A DNA stretch of 64,000 nt from Zanthoxylum bungeanum. Lineage: Eukaryota; Streptophyta; Magnoliopsida; Sapindales; Rutaceae. This document shows, one piece after another, positions 49,270 through 57,779 of the stretch. The notes beneath the pieces were generated by a model. That model was not told the DNA's origin. It saw only the letters and a list, made by a program, of their open reading frames with translations, and did not search any database. A program made the position numbers and the translations under genes. The stretch lies in NCBI GenBank assembly GCA_019454045.1, contig SKCR01034830.1, positions 1 to 64,000 on the forward strand. Reading direction: 5' to 3'. The stretch's first letter is position 1; each line of letters begins with the position of its first letter.

Positions 49270-50246
49270 TGTAAAAGAATAATACGATTTTATATTTCTA
49301 TATACTTAGAATTACAAGAGATATGTCTTTATATAGGCATTACATTAAGTTAAATATAGAAACTAAATATACTAATAAACATTAAGATTACATAATCATA
49401 TCTCAATGATTATGTAACAATATCTTAGAGATATGTAGAATCATAATCATATATTTGGATGATTATGATTATGATTTTAACAATATCTTACAGATTCTAA
49501 CACTCCTCTTCAAGCTGGAGCATACGTATCATATGCATCAAGTTTGTTACAAATGAAACCAGCACAAGAACCACATATAGATTAGGGTGTTTAAACACTG
49601 GTCGAGAATGCACAACAGGAACATATATGGTAACTTGGATGTTTTAACGTCGTTGGAGAATGCACAACGAGAACAGATGTAAGGTTAGGATGGTTTAACA
49701 TCGCTGGAAAATACACAGTGGGAAAAATTTAAACTATTCCAGAAAAACTCAAAACATCTAAGGAAAAATTGGCCAAATCACCCCATGAAAAAAACCCCGA
49801 AAAAAGATCAGACGTGGAACTTGATGCGAATAAGGGACAAATAACTGATAAGATTTGAGCATTTCATCGCCGTTGGTGTTGTCAAGACTGCTGAAGAAGA
49901 TACGATGCGTGAGGCTCACACGCATATAGTAGCGCGTGTTCCCCAATCGCCGGCTTGAACAATGACTCTAAAAAGGAGAAACCAAAACCCAGAGAAAGAT
50001 TGGCGCTGATACCATGTAAAAGAATAATATGATTTTATATTTCTGAATACTTAGAATTACAAGAGATATACCTTTATATAGGCATTACATTAAGTTAAAT
50101 ATAGAAACTAAATAAACTAATATTCATTAAGATTATATAATCATATCTCAATGATTATGTAACAATATCTTAGAGTATGTAGAATTATAATAATATCTTT
50201 GGATGATTATGATTATGATTTTAACAATATCTTACGGATTCTAACA
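49270..50246 (-). mobile_element. TRIM-like miniature LTR retrotransposon
   Basis: Two direct repeats of 233 bp (49270-49502) and 232 bp (50015-50246), both TGTAAAAGAATAAT...GATTCTAACA, flank only 512 bp. On the minus strand a PBS (TGGTATCAGCGC, 50003-50014, tRNA-Met type) adjoins the right LTR and a polypurine tract (GAAGAGGAG, 49503-49511) adjoins the left. Flanks ATTAT/ATCAT are a 4/5 target duplication. There is no ORF. Inside, a unit like GTTTAA(C/A)..TGG.GAATGCACAA..GAACA occurs three times (49590-49720). It needs an outside element for movement. Confidence 0.85.
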
Positions 50247-50598
50247 ATCATGAAAGAGACTAAATGTGTTTGTAATCTTCTGATACTAGACTTGTCTCCA
50301 AATAAGAATTCTGAAATTAGATTCGCATGAATATAAGAGAAATGGGTTATGATAAGTGGGAATGCATATAAGTCACGAATACTAAGCTTTTTTAAGACTA
50401 TTGGAACTGATGTGAATTGCAGAAAGTATGAATGCCATACCGATTTGATGATATTTCAAATATGCTTATATGTGATTAAGTATAAAAGTGCAACTTCATG
50501 TTTCATATGATTGAAATGGACTCTATGTTAAATGACGTATTCCGTTGATATTCGAATTTGTGCTTCTTATTCTTTGGATGTTTGACAATTAGTTTGAC

Positions 50599-50652
50599 AT
50601 ATATATATATATATATATATATCTGTGTGTGTGTGTGTATGTGTGTGTGTGA
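50599..50652. repeat. Compound microsatellite (AT)n-(GT)n
   Basis: About 12 AT units followed by about 13 GT units broken by one TAT. Length polymorphism is likely. Confidence 0.9.
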
Positions 50653-51310
50653 GGAGTTTGCATGTGCGATGAATAGAAGATGGTAAAATGTTGATAACTC
50701 TGAACTCATAATGACTTGTTAAGCCTGAAAAACCTCTGATATGCTTGATTGATATTTTTTTTATAGTACGAGCATGGTTACTTACTAAGTCTTATAACTC
50801 ACACCAAACCAGTTTGTTAGTTTTACAGGTTGGCTACCGGATGGGTCAACCATTTCATCTTTGGAAGTCATGCTCGAGATGCGGATCACCCAAGTTGCAG
50901 TCACCCTCGCAAGTGTCCTGTAAAAAGTCTTAGAATTTTAGAATCTATGATTAATAAGTTATTTGTCGTGCTGAGCACGCTGTTTTTGTATTATTGAGTA
51001 AAAATTTTGATTGCATGTGATGTTGTGGGCATGGAACCCTTAATTGTTGATTTTGATCTTGATGTGTTTTGTGTGGACTTGAGGTCCCTTTTCACATATG
51101 ATGTCTTTTCAGGTTTCGTTTTGATGTTGAACTTTATTCTAGGTTGTCCAGTTTTAGGATACATCATGTCTGATTTTTCATAAATTTGGAGGCTTATGGA
51201 GATAGGTTAATCCTGTCTTCTGCTGGTACCATCCTGCCTCTGATGGGGTGTTACATAATCAATTATAAAATTTGAAAAGAAAAGTGTGGGCAAGGCCACA
51301 GAGGTGGGCG

Positions 51311-53275
51311 TGTTGGTTTCTATTAAAGTCCCAAGATCAATAATAAACATGAAATCATGTGTGAATAAACATCGAGAAGTTACGGAATACATACATCGAT
51401 CGGTTGAGCGACGCGGGGGCAACAAAATTTGATTTTACTCGACAGTTGACTGGTTCGGCAGTGGCAGATCTGTATGTTGGAAATCTAATAACCATGTCCC
51501 CAAGATCAAAACAAGCAAGATATATATAAGAATGAACTAGATTGAAGTAATGGCGGAAACAATACTCACAAAAGCCAAATGTGGATGCTATGGATGAAGC
51601 GAAAATTGCTCCTTTGTGCAGTGGGGAATTCGGCCAAGCAGTAAAGAGAAGCTCCAAGCTTTAGTTGATCCTTCCAAGCTCTAAGATGAGTTTCCCATAA
51701 TTTTACGTTTAATTCTAAATTAATCGTTCTCTCTCTTTATACAGCACTTTATCCGAGATAAAGTCTCTCCTTTATTAATCCAAGATTAATCGAGTTTGAA
51801 TCATACGTCATCGGTGAATCTTCGGGAAGCGACCCAAGAGACCTCTAGATATGTTGGCAGTAAATCCGGTTGTCGAACTATTCGAACACGTACGTACCAA
51901 GTACTACGTTTTTACCGATTTACAAGACAAGTTAGCTTCTTCTAGCAAAACGCCATGCCTACCCAATTCTCTAGAAATATTCTTACTGGAATATTAGATC
52001 TATAACAGGCGTAGTATACCGTAGTATAGTGTATATCGAACCAGTATCGGATGTCAAGCAACCAGTCTCTTTGAATCGGATAATCCTGACCTAGTCATAT
52101 TATCCCGATGGTTGCAACCATTATAGAGTACTAGTTCTGAATCCCTCGCGATCATCATCTCCATATGTCTGAAGTGATACTTCCATCTTGACATCACACC
52201 CAGTACACTATGATTCTCGATAAACCCAGAAGAGGTATACACAGAACTCGTTAAAGCCCTGGACCACCAAACCTAAATTTTACCGATTGTCGTAAGTACT
52301 AGCGATGCAAATCTCAGGTTAAGATCATATGCACCTACCCTGAAGCGGACTCCCATAGACACGCAGACATACTACCAATGGGACTCCGCGGGGTCTATCC
52401 AGAGCGAAGCTGTTTTCCGTACTATCGGTAAAACACAACCTCCTACCGCACTTGCATAAGTATCCAATACTTAAATATATGAGAACTATGCCGTTGTGCC
52501 CTCACAACATGCACAAGTGTAGTACTAGTCTATTCCGCATTATCGATGTCCAATCTCGATAATACTACGACTAGGGATATTTAATGATTAAACCTTTATG
52601 GATTGATACTGTCTCATATCATCACAATCCGGAACTAATCATAGGGACTTTTACCATTTATATATCAAAGTAAATAAATTACAAAACGGTAAAAGGCAAT
52701 TTCATTACTACATAGTTAATTTTGTACAATAATACAATATCATTTACAAAATAGTGACGCTATGGGACATTACTGTCTAACACTGTAGCCCTCCATTTTC
52801 TATTTTTGAGCTCCTCGAACAAGCTCCAAGCTTCGTCGAATGGTTCCCGGCTCATGGGTGGACTTCCCTATCACCTTCACATGTCTCGTAAGTGTGCTAG
52901 CACTTGTGATTTTACCACAAAATCCACTCTAGCTTCCCTCACTGCTCGGTTTTTGGAGCAAAACCAGTGAGCATTTTGCCCCTTGGGCGTGTGAAGAAGA
53001 AAGAGATGAAGGGAGAGAGAGATTGTCTTTGTTGGTTCCATATTTGTGTATCTTATACACACATTTGAATTTCAAATTCATTTCATGTGCATTTTCCTTT
53101 CAAAAAGTCAAATAATAATGGCACCAACCACTTCCATCACTCAATCCATCAAGTTGTCAAGTCACATCACTCAAAGTGACTAATGATTTGACGCTTGATG
53201 TGACTAGCGATTTGACGCTTGATTTGACTTGCGTGCCGCACTCGAATTCGAAATGCGAATGCGCTCGCAAATAAT
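51311..53275 (-). repeat. Angela-like LTR fragment carrying a nested solo LTR
   Basis: TGTTGGTTTCTATTAAAGTCCC start at 51311, resuming at 52788 after the nested LTR with CTCCAAGCTTCG and GGTGGACTTCCCTATCACC. It ends at GCGCTCGCAAATAAT, before the inner half of the LTR. The 55 bp to its left (51256-51310) is the only stretch not assigned to an element here. Confidence 0.75.
51475..52782 (-). repeat. Solo copia LTR with perfect CTGTA target duplication
   Basis: TGTTGGAAATC start, GTCTAACA end, flanked by CTGTA at 51470-51474 and 52783-52787. At 1,308 bp it is shorter than its 1.9 kb relatives: sequence equivalent to the GA-rich and CGGGCTCGGG blocks is missing near 51705. It inserted into a relative of its own family. 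Confidence 0.85.
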
Positions 53276-53690
53276 ATCGAGTGACTGGCTATAGGCCAAG
53301 TGGGAGATTGTTGGACAATTATGACCCATAGCGTCACTATTTGTACAGATCATGGTGTTGTTGTACAAATTAACTATGTGACAAAGGAGATTGCACTCTT
53401 ATCATTTGTGATTAGATCACCTAGATGTATAAATGATAGGAGGTCCATGTGATTTGTTCCTGGACGGAGAATGATATGAGACAGTATCAGTCCACGAAGG
53501 ATAAATCATTAAATATCCATAGTCAGAGTATTATCGAGATTTTACATCGATAAATACGTAAAAGACTAGTATTACAATTGTGCGCGTTGTGAGGGCACAA
53601 CGACATAGTTCTCATATATTTGGGTATATGATACTCATGCAAGTGTAATAGGAGGTTGTGTTTTACCGATGGTACTCATGCAAGTGTAAA
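53276..53690 (+). repeat. 3' end and LTR start of a plus-strand copia element
   Basis: GAGTGACTGGCTATAGGCCAAGTGGGAGAT (internal end and polypurine tract) precedes the LTR start TGTTGGACAATTATGACCC at 53309. LTR similarity stops at GATGGTAC (53675), then a short duplicate TCATGCAAGTGTAA. Both joins are non-homologous, so this is a rearranged scrap of opposite polarity to its left neighbour. Confidence 0.7.
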
Positions 53691-54215
53691 ACCAGAGAGG
53701 AAGTCTTTGGGGTTTATATTTGTTTTGAATTTTTGTGGGTGTTTAGAGAGATGGGAGAGAACGTGTGGAGAGCCGAGAGGAGTGAGAGGGGATTGGTAAG
53801 AAGAGCCAATGAAGAATTAGGGTTGGCATAGGTCTCTTTTTATAATGGTGCATGCTAGGGTTTCCTTGTGTGTGCATGGCTTGAAAAGGGAATAAATCAA
53901 GCAAAATATGGGTGTGTTTAATTTAGGGAAAGAATATTTGTATTTTTGGTGGGGAATTTCTTTAATTTGGTAGGTAATTTATTTAAATTAGGAATGGAAT
54001 TTATTTGGATTTGATTTAATTTGTGACATGTGTTTTAAATATTTTGGATTGGGCTTGGGTGTGTGGGCCTTGTGTGATGTGGGCGTGTGGCTTGGATAAA
54101 TGGGTTTTGGATGGGTTGCAAGGGTTTTGGGCCGAGGCTAAAAGTTAAAAAAGAGATTAATCGAGTGATCCCGAGGCTAATTAGCGAGTTAAATTTGTTG
54201 ATGTATTTATTTTTA
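53691..54215 (-). other. Probable gypsy LTR scrap, no gene
   Basis: AT-rich with long T/G stretches. It resembles the distal part of the Tat LTR in style: minus-strand TATA at 53836-53844 (TATAAAAAGAG) preceded by a first-exon-like GA-rich block. It ends abruptly where Athila gag begins. The assignment is an inference from layout. Confidence 0.35.
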
Positions 54216-55812
54216 ATGAGAACCACAATCGATGCTGCTGCTGGAGGAGCTTTGATGGCAAAAGGAGAAGATCAAGCCTGGGACCTAATCGAAGAAATGG
54301 CCAACAACAATTCCTTGTGGCCAACAGAAATGAGCATGATCCAAAGAATTGCAGGAATTTACGAAAGTGGAGCCAATACAGCAGTCAACACCAAGCTAGA
54401 TCAGATATGTAAATTCATGGAGACTCTTACCACTGGATCCACAAGTTCACCATATGGAGGAGCACCAGAGTCAAACCAACTTGAAGAAACGGTGAATTAT
54501 GTCAACAATTTCAACAGACAAGGGAACAATCCATATTCCAACACCTACAACCCAGGGTGGAGGAATCATCCTAATTTATCATGGAGCAACAATTCAGGCC
54601 AACAGCGGAACTATCCACCACCTGGATTCCAGCAACAGAACAAAGGCCAGGAGCAGGCAAATGAACCAGGAATAGCAGAAGTGCTGGCTCAGTTAAAAAA
54701 GTACGATACTATATTTCAAAGCCATTCAGCCTCTATCAAAGCACTGGAGAATCAAATGGGACAACTGTCAAATGCTCAGAGTTACATACCGCCAGGTACC
54801 CTTCCTAGCAACACTGAGCCAAATCCAAGAAACATGGGGAAGGAACAATGTCATGCCATCATGTTAAAAAGCGGTACTGAAATCAACAAAGATGTTGGAG
54901 CCAAAACAACTGCTGAGGAAGTTCCAAAAGAAACAAAGCAACAGATGGAGGAAAAAGAAGCAAAGGAAAAAGAACAGATCACTCCACCTCCACCTTTTCC
55001 TCAACGTCTTCAGAAGAACAAATTGGACAAGAAGTTTTCTCGGTTCCTGGAGATCTTCAAAAAGCTGCATATCGACATTCCATTTGCAGAAGCGTTGGAA
55101 CAAATGCCCACCTATGCCAAATTCATGAAAGATATTCTTTCACGAAAACGGAGATTGGGAGATTGCGAGACAGTAGCATTAACAGAAGAATGCAGTGCCA
55201 TCATTCAGAGGAAACTTCCCCCGAAGTTGAAAGATCCTGACAGTTTCATTGTTCCTTGCGTCATAGGAGAACATAACTTTGGTAAGGCTCTGTGTGATTT
55301 AGGTGCTAGTGTTAACTTGATGCCTTTTTTCTATTTTCAGGAAATTACAGATTGGAGAAACAATGCCAACTTCAGTCTCACTACAACTTGCTGATAGAAC
55401 GCTCGTATTTCCGAGAGGTGTAGTTGATGATGTGCTGGTCAAGGTTGACAAATTCATTTTCCCAGCAGATTTTATTGTCCTTGATATGGAGGAAGACGCA
55501 GACGTACCAATCATCCTTGGGAGACCATTCTTGGCTACAGGTCGAACCATTATTGATGTACAAAAAGGAGAACTAACCATGAGGGTACAGGACCAAGAAG
55601 TAACATTCAATGTTTTCAAGGCCATGAATTTCCCAGATGATGAAAAGAATGAGGAATGTTTCAAACTCGATGTGATACACAGTATCATTCAGAACTCTGA
55701 TGAAAGACAAAGTTCTACTGACAAACTTAAAACATGTCAATTGCCTGTGGAGCCTAAAGATAAAGCTTCTTTTGCACTGAAAGAGCCCATTCTTGTACTA
55801 CAAGCAACATAA
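54216..55812 (+). pseudogene. Athila-like gag C-half and aspartic protease (one frameshift)
   Basis: MRTTIDAAAGGALMAKGE and LIEEMANNNSLWP are the Athila Gag signature, followed by a Pro/Asn/Gln-rich region (YPPPGFQQQ) and a coiled segment. The protease has the catalytic motif ALCDLGASVNLMP (about 55285-55323). Directly after it one extra T in a T run (55325-55330) shifts the frame; the protease continues from 55363 with SVSLQLADRTLVFPRG and DVPIILGRPFLATGR, ending at TAA 55810. The open frame left of 54216 shows no Gag similarity and is treated as foreign. Confidence 0.8.
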
Positions 55813-56172
55813 GAGAAAAAGTTCCACCAGTTCAACGAATTGGAGGAATTTCACAATCAGCCTTTTGAAGATGCCAAATTGTACAAAGAAAAGGGCAAGA
55901 AAAGACATGATGAGAAGTTAGTGCGCATACAACTGGAACCAGGGCAGAAGGTACTGTTAAACAAATCAAGGGTGAAATTCTTCCCATGGAAGCCAAAATC
56001 ACGGTGGTCAGGTCCATTTGTGATCACCAAAGTTCTACCAAATAGAGCCGTTGAGATACATGATCCTGACTCCAGCAAAACTTTCAAGGTTAAAAACAAG
56101 CGTGTCAAGCACTACTGGGGAGAATCATTTGAGCGACAAAAAGAAAGTGTTACACTTTCAGATCCAGCTTAA
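55813..56172 (+). pseudogene. Athila-like integrase C-terminal tail
   Basis: In the same frame as the protease and separated from it only by the TAA at 55810-55812. It reads NELEEFHNQPFEDAKLYKEK, KVLLNKSRVKFFPWKPKSRW and then SGPFVITKVLPNRAVEIHDP, the familiar chromodomain-free gypsy integrase end (GPF.V..V.P.GAVE). The catalytic core and all of RT and RNase H are missing before it. Stop at 56170-56172. Confidence 0.8.
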
Positions 56173-56293
56173 CGTTCGAGAAGTCAAGTCTGGCTGACGA
56201 CTTTAAACTTAGCGCTAGCAGGGAGGCAACCCATGCAATTTGTGTATATATTGTGATCTGGTGTGTTTTTTTTTTTGTGTGTTTAATTTTTGC

Positions 56294-56295
56294 AG
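56294..56295 (+). promoter_or_regulatory. Possible 3' splice site before the cargo ORFs
   Basis: TTTTTTTTTTTTGTGTG, TTTAATTTTTGCAG then GATTAG: a long pyrimidine tract and CAG|G, 16 nt before an ATG. Env-like ORFs of plant gypsy elements are thought to use spliced RNA. No donor was identified. Confidence 0.4.
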
Positions 56296-56311
56296 GATTA
56301 GTCATTTCAAT

Positions 56312-56413
56312 ATGGAAGAAGCTCTCGCAAATCTTCGCAAGCAATTTCCTTCTCTCCCTCAAAAATCTCTGATGAAAGTTTACAAAGCTTGCTTGGAACG
56401 AATGAGACTATGA
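56312..56413 (+). CDS. Small upstream ORF (33 codons), overlaps next ORF by ATGA
   Basis: First ATG after the splice-site-like AG. The peptide begins MEEALANLRKQFPSL and ends at TGA 56411-56413. The next ORF's ATG is at 56410, so stop and start overlap as ATGA, a layout suited to termination-reinitiation. It could also be an N-terminal part separated by an old frameshift. No motif recognised. Confidence 0.4.
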   Translation: MEEALANLRKQFPSLPQKSLMKVYKACLERMRL

Positions 56414-56859
56414 CGATCCATGGTGTGCCCAATGACATTCGTTGGGTAATTGAAGCACGAGTCCGATTGGCAGGTGAGTCTTCTGACTCTTTTATTTCAC
56501 ATCTGCCTGGTTTCGGAAGAAGCACCTATGCAAAGAAACGTAGAGCTAAGCAAATGGGTGTTTGTTTCAAATGTGCACGATTTAATTGCAACACTCGTTG
56601 TTGTTCTTTAGGAATGGTGTCTGATAATCGCGAAGACAAAATTAAATTCATTAGGGATGGCTTGAGTAAGGAGTCTGTAGATGAAATATCTTCAACTCTT
56701 GAGACGCAGCCCAGTGGATATGTTCATATAGTCATTCGCAAATTACATACACAATTCAAAAAGGAAAGACAACTATTAAGTCTCGGGAATCTGACTCAAA
56801 AAGACCCTGTTTGCCAATTTATAAGAAAATTGGATGGGAAGCTTGTCCCTGACGCATAG
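56410..56859 (+). CDS. Carlavirus-like cysteine-rich nucleic-acid-binding protein (captured?)
   Basis: 149 codons, intact. ATG at 56410 is chosen because the longer frame starts only at a TTG (56389). Residues 36-46 read GRSTYAKKRRA, a Gly-Ser/Arg-rich basic patch, followed by a cysteine cluster C52-x2-C55-x4-C60-x3-C64-C65 and then GMVSDN and FIRDG (80-84). Order, spacing and the basic patch before the cysteines match the small NABP/cysteine-rich proteins near the 3' end of carlavirus RNAs, which bind nucleic acid and in some viruses suppress RNA silencing. I recognise the pattern; I have not searched. The zinc-ligand spacing is shorter than usual. The rest (87-149, KESVDEISSTL onward) matches nothing I know. 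It sits between integrase tail and LOG ORF. Confidence 0.5.
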   Translation: MTIHGVPNDIRWVIEARVRLAGESSDSFISHLPGFGRSTYAKKRRAKQMGVCFKCARFNCNTRCCSLGMVSDNREDKIKFIRDGLSKESVDEISSTLETQPSGYVHIVIRKLHTQFKKERQLLSLGNLTQKDPVCQFIRKLDGKLVPDA

Positions 56860-56939
56860 ACGTCAATCAAGCCGTTACTTTTCTTGTAAATATTATATCT
56901 CTTTGTCTTTTCCTAATAATTGTGATTTATTTTGTTGTT

Positions 56940-57050
56940 TTCTTTTATTTTCGTAGACAGGATCCAGACCTTTTTTACTAACACGATATTATTTCGCTAC
57001 TAATCGTCTTCTGGAAGATACTTGTGCTATTATTACTCACCCTTTTTCAG
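56940..57050 (+). promoter_or_regulatory. Two intron-end-like sites before the LOG ORF
   Basis: GTTTTCTTTTATTTTCGTAG|ACAGG ends at about 56957 and CACCCTTTTTCAG|GTAC at about 57048. Either AG could be a 3' splice site feeding the LOG frame, which has no ATG of its own. The second is also a possible donor (CAG|GTAC). Confidence 0.3.
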
Positions 57051-57100
57051 GTACTATAAATTCAGCCCGTCATTGCACTTTTGAAGGCATCCAGAGTTGA

Positions 57101-57625
57101 GAAGAAATACATATAAAAATTGAAGCCACTTCAAGAAGACGAGTTGAAAACATCTGTGTGTTTTGCGGTAGTAGTGTTGGTACTAAACCACAATACGTAG
57201 AAGCAGCACATGAATTGGGTCGAGTCTTAGCTGCAAGGAATATGCACTTAATATACGGCGGAGGCAATCTTGGACTAATGGGGATCGTTTCGAAGGCCGT
57301 ACAGGAAGGAGGCAGTCATGTTTTGGGAATCATCCCAAAACCCTTGGCAGAGGCAAATCTTATTGGATCATCAAACGGAGAGGAACTGATCGTGCCAGGT
57401 ATGTCTGAACGACTGGTAGAAATGATTAACCGTGCTGATGCTTTTATCGCTTTGCCAGGTGGCTTGGGCACATTGGAGGAAATTTTTATAGTGCTATCTT
57501 GGGCGAACCTGAACATACATCAGAAACCGCTTGGACTGCTCAACGTTGATGGATTTTATGATTTTCTTTGTGTGTTTCTTGATGATGCTCGGAGAAATGG
57601 GTTCGTGTCAAAACCTATGAAATAA
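57101..57625 (+). CDS. LOG: LOG-type cytokinin riboside 5'-monophosphate phosphoribohydrolase (retro-captured)
   Basis: Open from after TGA 57098-57100 to TAA 57623-57625. LOG enzymes cut cytokinin ribotides to active cytokinin plus ribose phosphate in the cytosol. Seen: VENICVFCGSSVG at the start, YGGGNLGLMG (dinucleotide-fold phosphate loop), HVLGIIPK, then MSERLVEM with the conserved Arg (codon 57410-57412) and PGGLGTLEE with the catalytic Glu (57479-57481), then GLLNVDGFYDFL. All hallmark residues are kept. The family's plant genes have several introns; none interrupts this frame, so an RNA copy was captured. No ATG lies in frame; ATA at 57113-57115 may be a lost start, or an exon is spliced on. 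The C-terminal 40-50 residues are out of frame. Confidence 0.85.
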   Translation, partial: EEIHIKIEATSRRRVENICVFCGSSVGTKPQYVEAAHELGRVLAARNMHLIYGGGNLGLMGIVSKAVQEGGSHVLGIIPKPLAEANLIGSSNGEELIVPGMSERLVEMINRADAFIALPGGLGTLEEIFIVLSWANLNIHQKPLGLLNVDGFYDFLCVFLDDARRNGFVSKPMK

Positions 57626-57779
57626 CTCTCTTCACTGCCAGAACTGCTCCGGATCTAATAGATCACTCATAGCCTATGAACCACAAGTTGACCCTATCCT
57701 TTCAAAGATAAATTGGTCCGAGGACGATCGTGGTAGAGGAGTCGGATTAATCTGGATCTTAACCTTTAATTTCCTGTAG
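57613..57779 (+). pseudogene. Broken C-terminal tail of the LOG copy
   Basis: Two further frames continue the LOG similarity: TARTAPDLIDH (57613 frame, ends TAG 57670-57672), then AYEPQVDPILSKINW (57672 frame, to TAG 57777-57779). These match the end of the family (..APTA.ELI..L, then ..DP..SKLNW), so two small indels separate the tail from the main frame. Confidence 0.6.

Larger units (their letters stand above)
44201..51255 (+). repeat. Gypsy (Del/Tekay-like) 3' LTR with two nested insertions
   Basis: TGTAACAGTCCGATTTTCG start and GATGGGGTGTTACA end (TGTAACA/TGTTACA terminal repeats). Removing the solo LTR (46134-48773) and the TRIM (49270-50246) leaves about 3.4 kb, a plausible chromovirus LTR length. 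The typical late-LTR word CATGCTCGAGATGCGGATCACCC is at about 50869-50891. No gene. Confidence 0.7.

Noticed and set aside
54087..54215. N-terminal extension of the 435-codon ORF
   Set aside because: Gag similarity begins only at 54216; the upstream codons (ending in KKEINRVIPRLI) come from the adjoining LTR-like scrap.
55324..55338. TTTTTTCTATTTTCAG inside the protease as a splice acceptor
   Set aside because: Protease similarity continues on both sides if one T of the run is extra, so a one-base insertion explains the frame change better.
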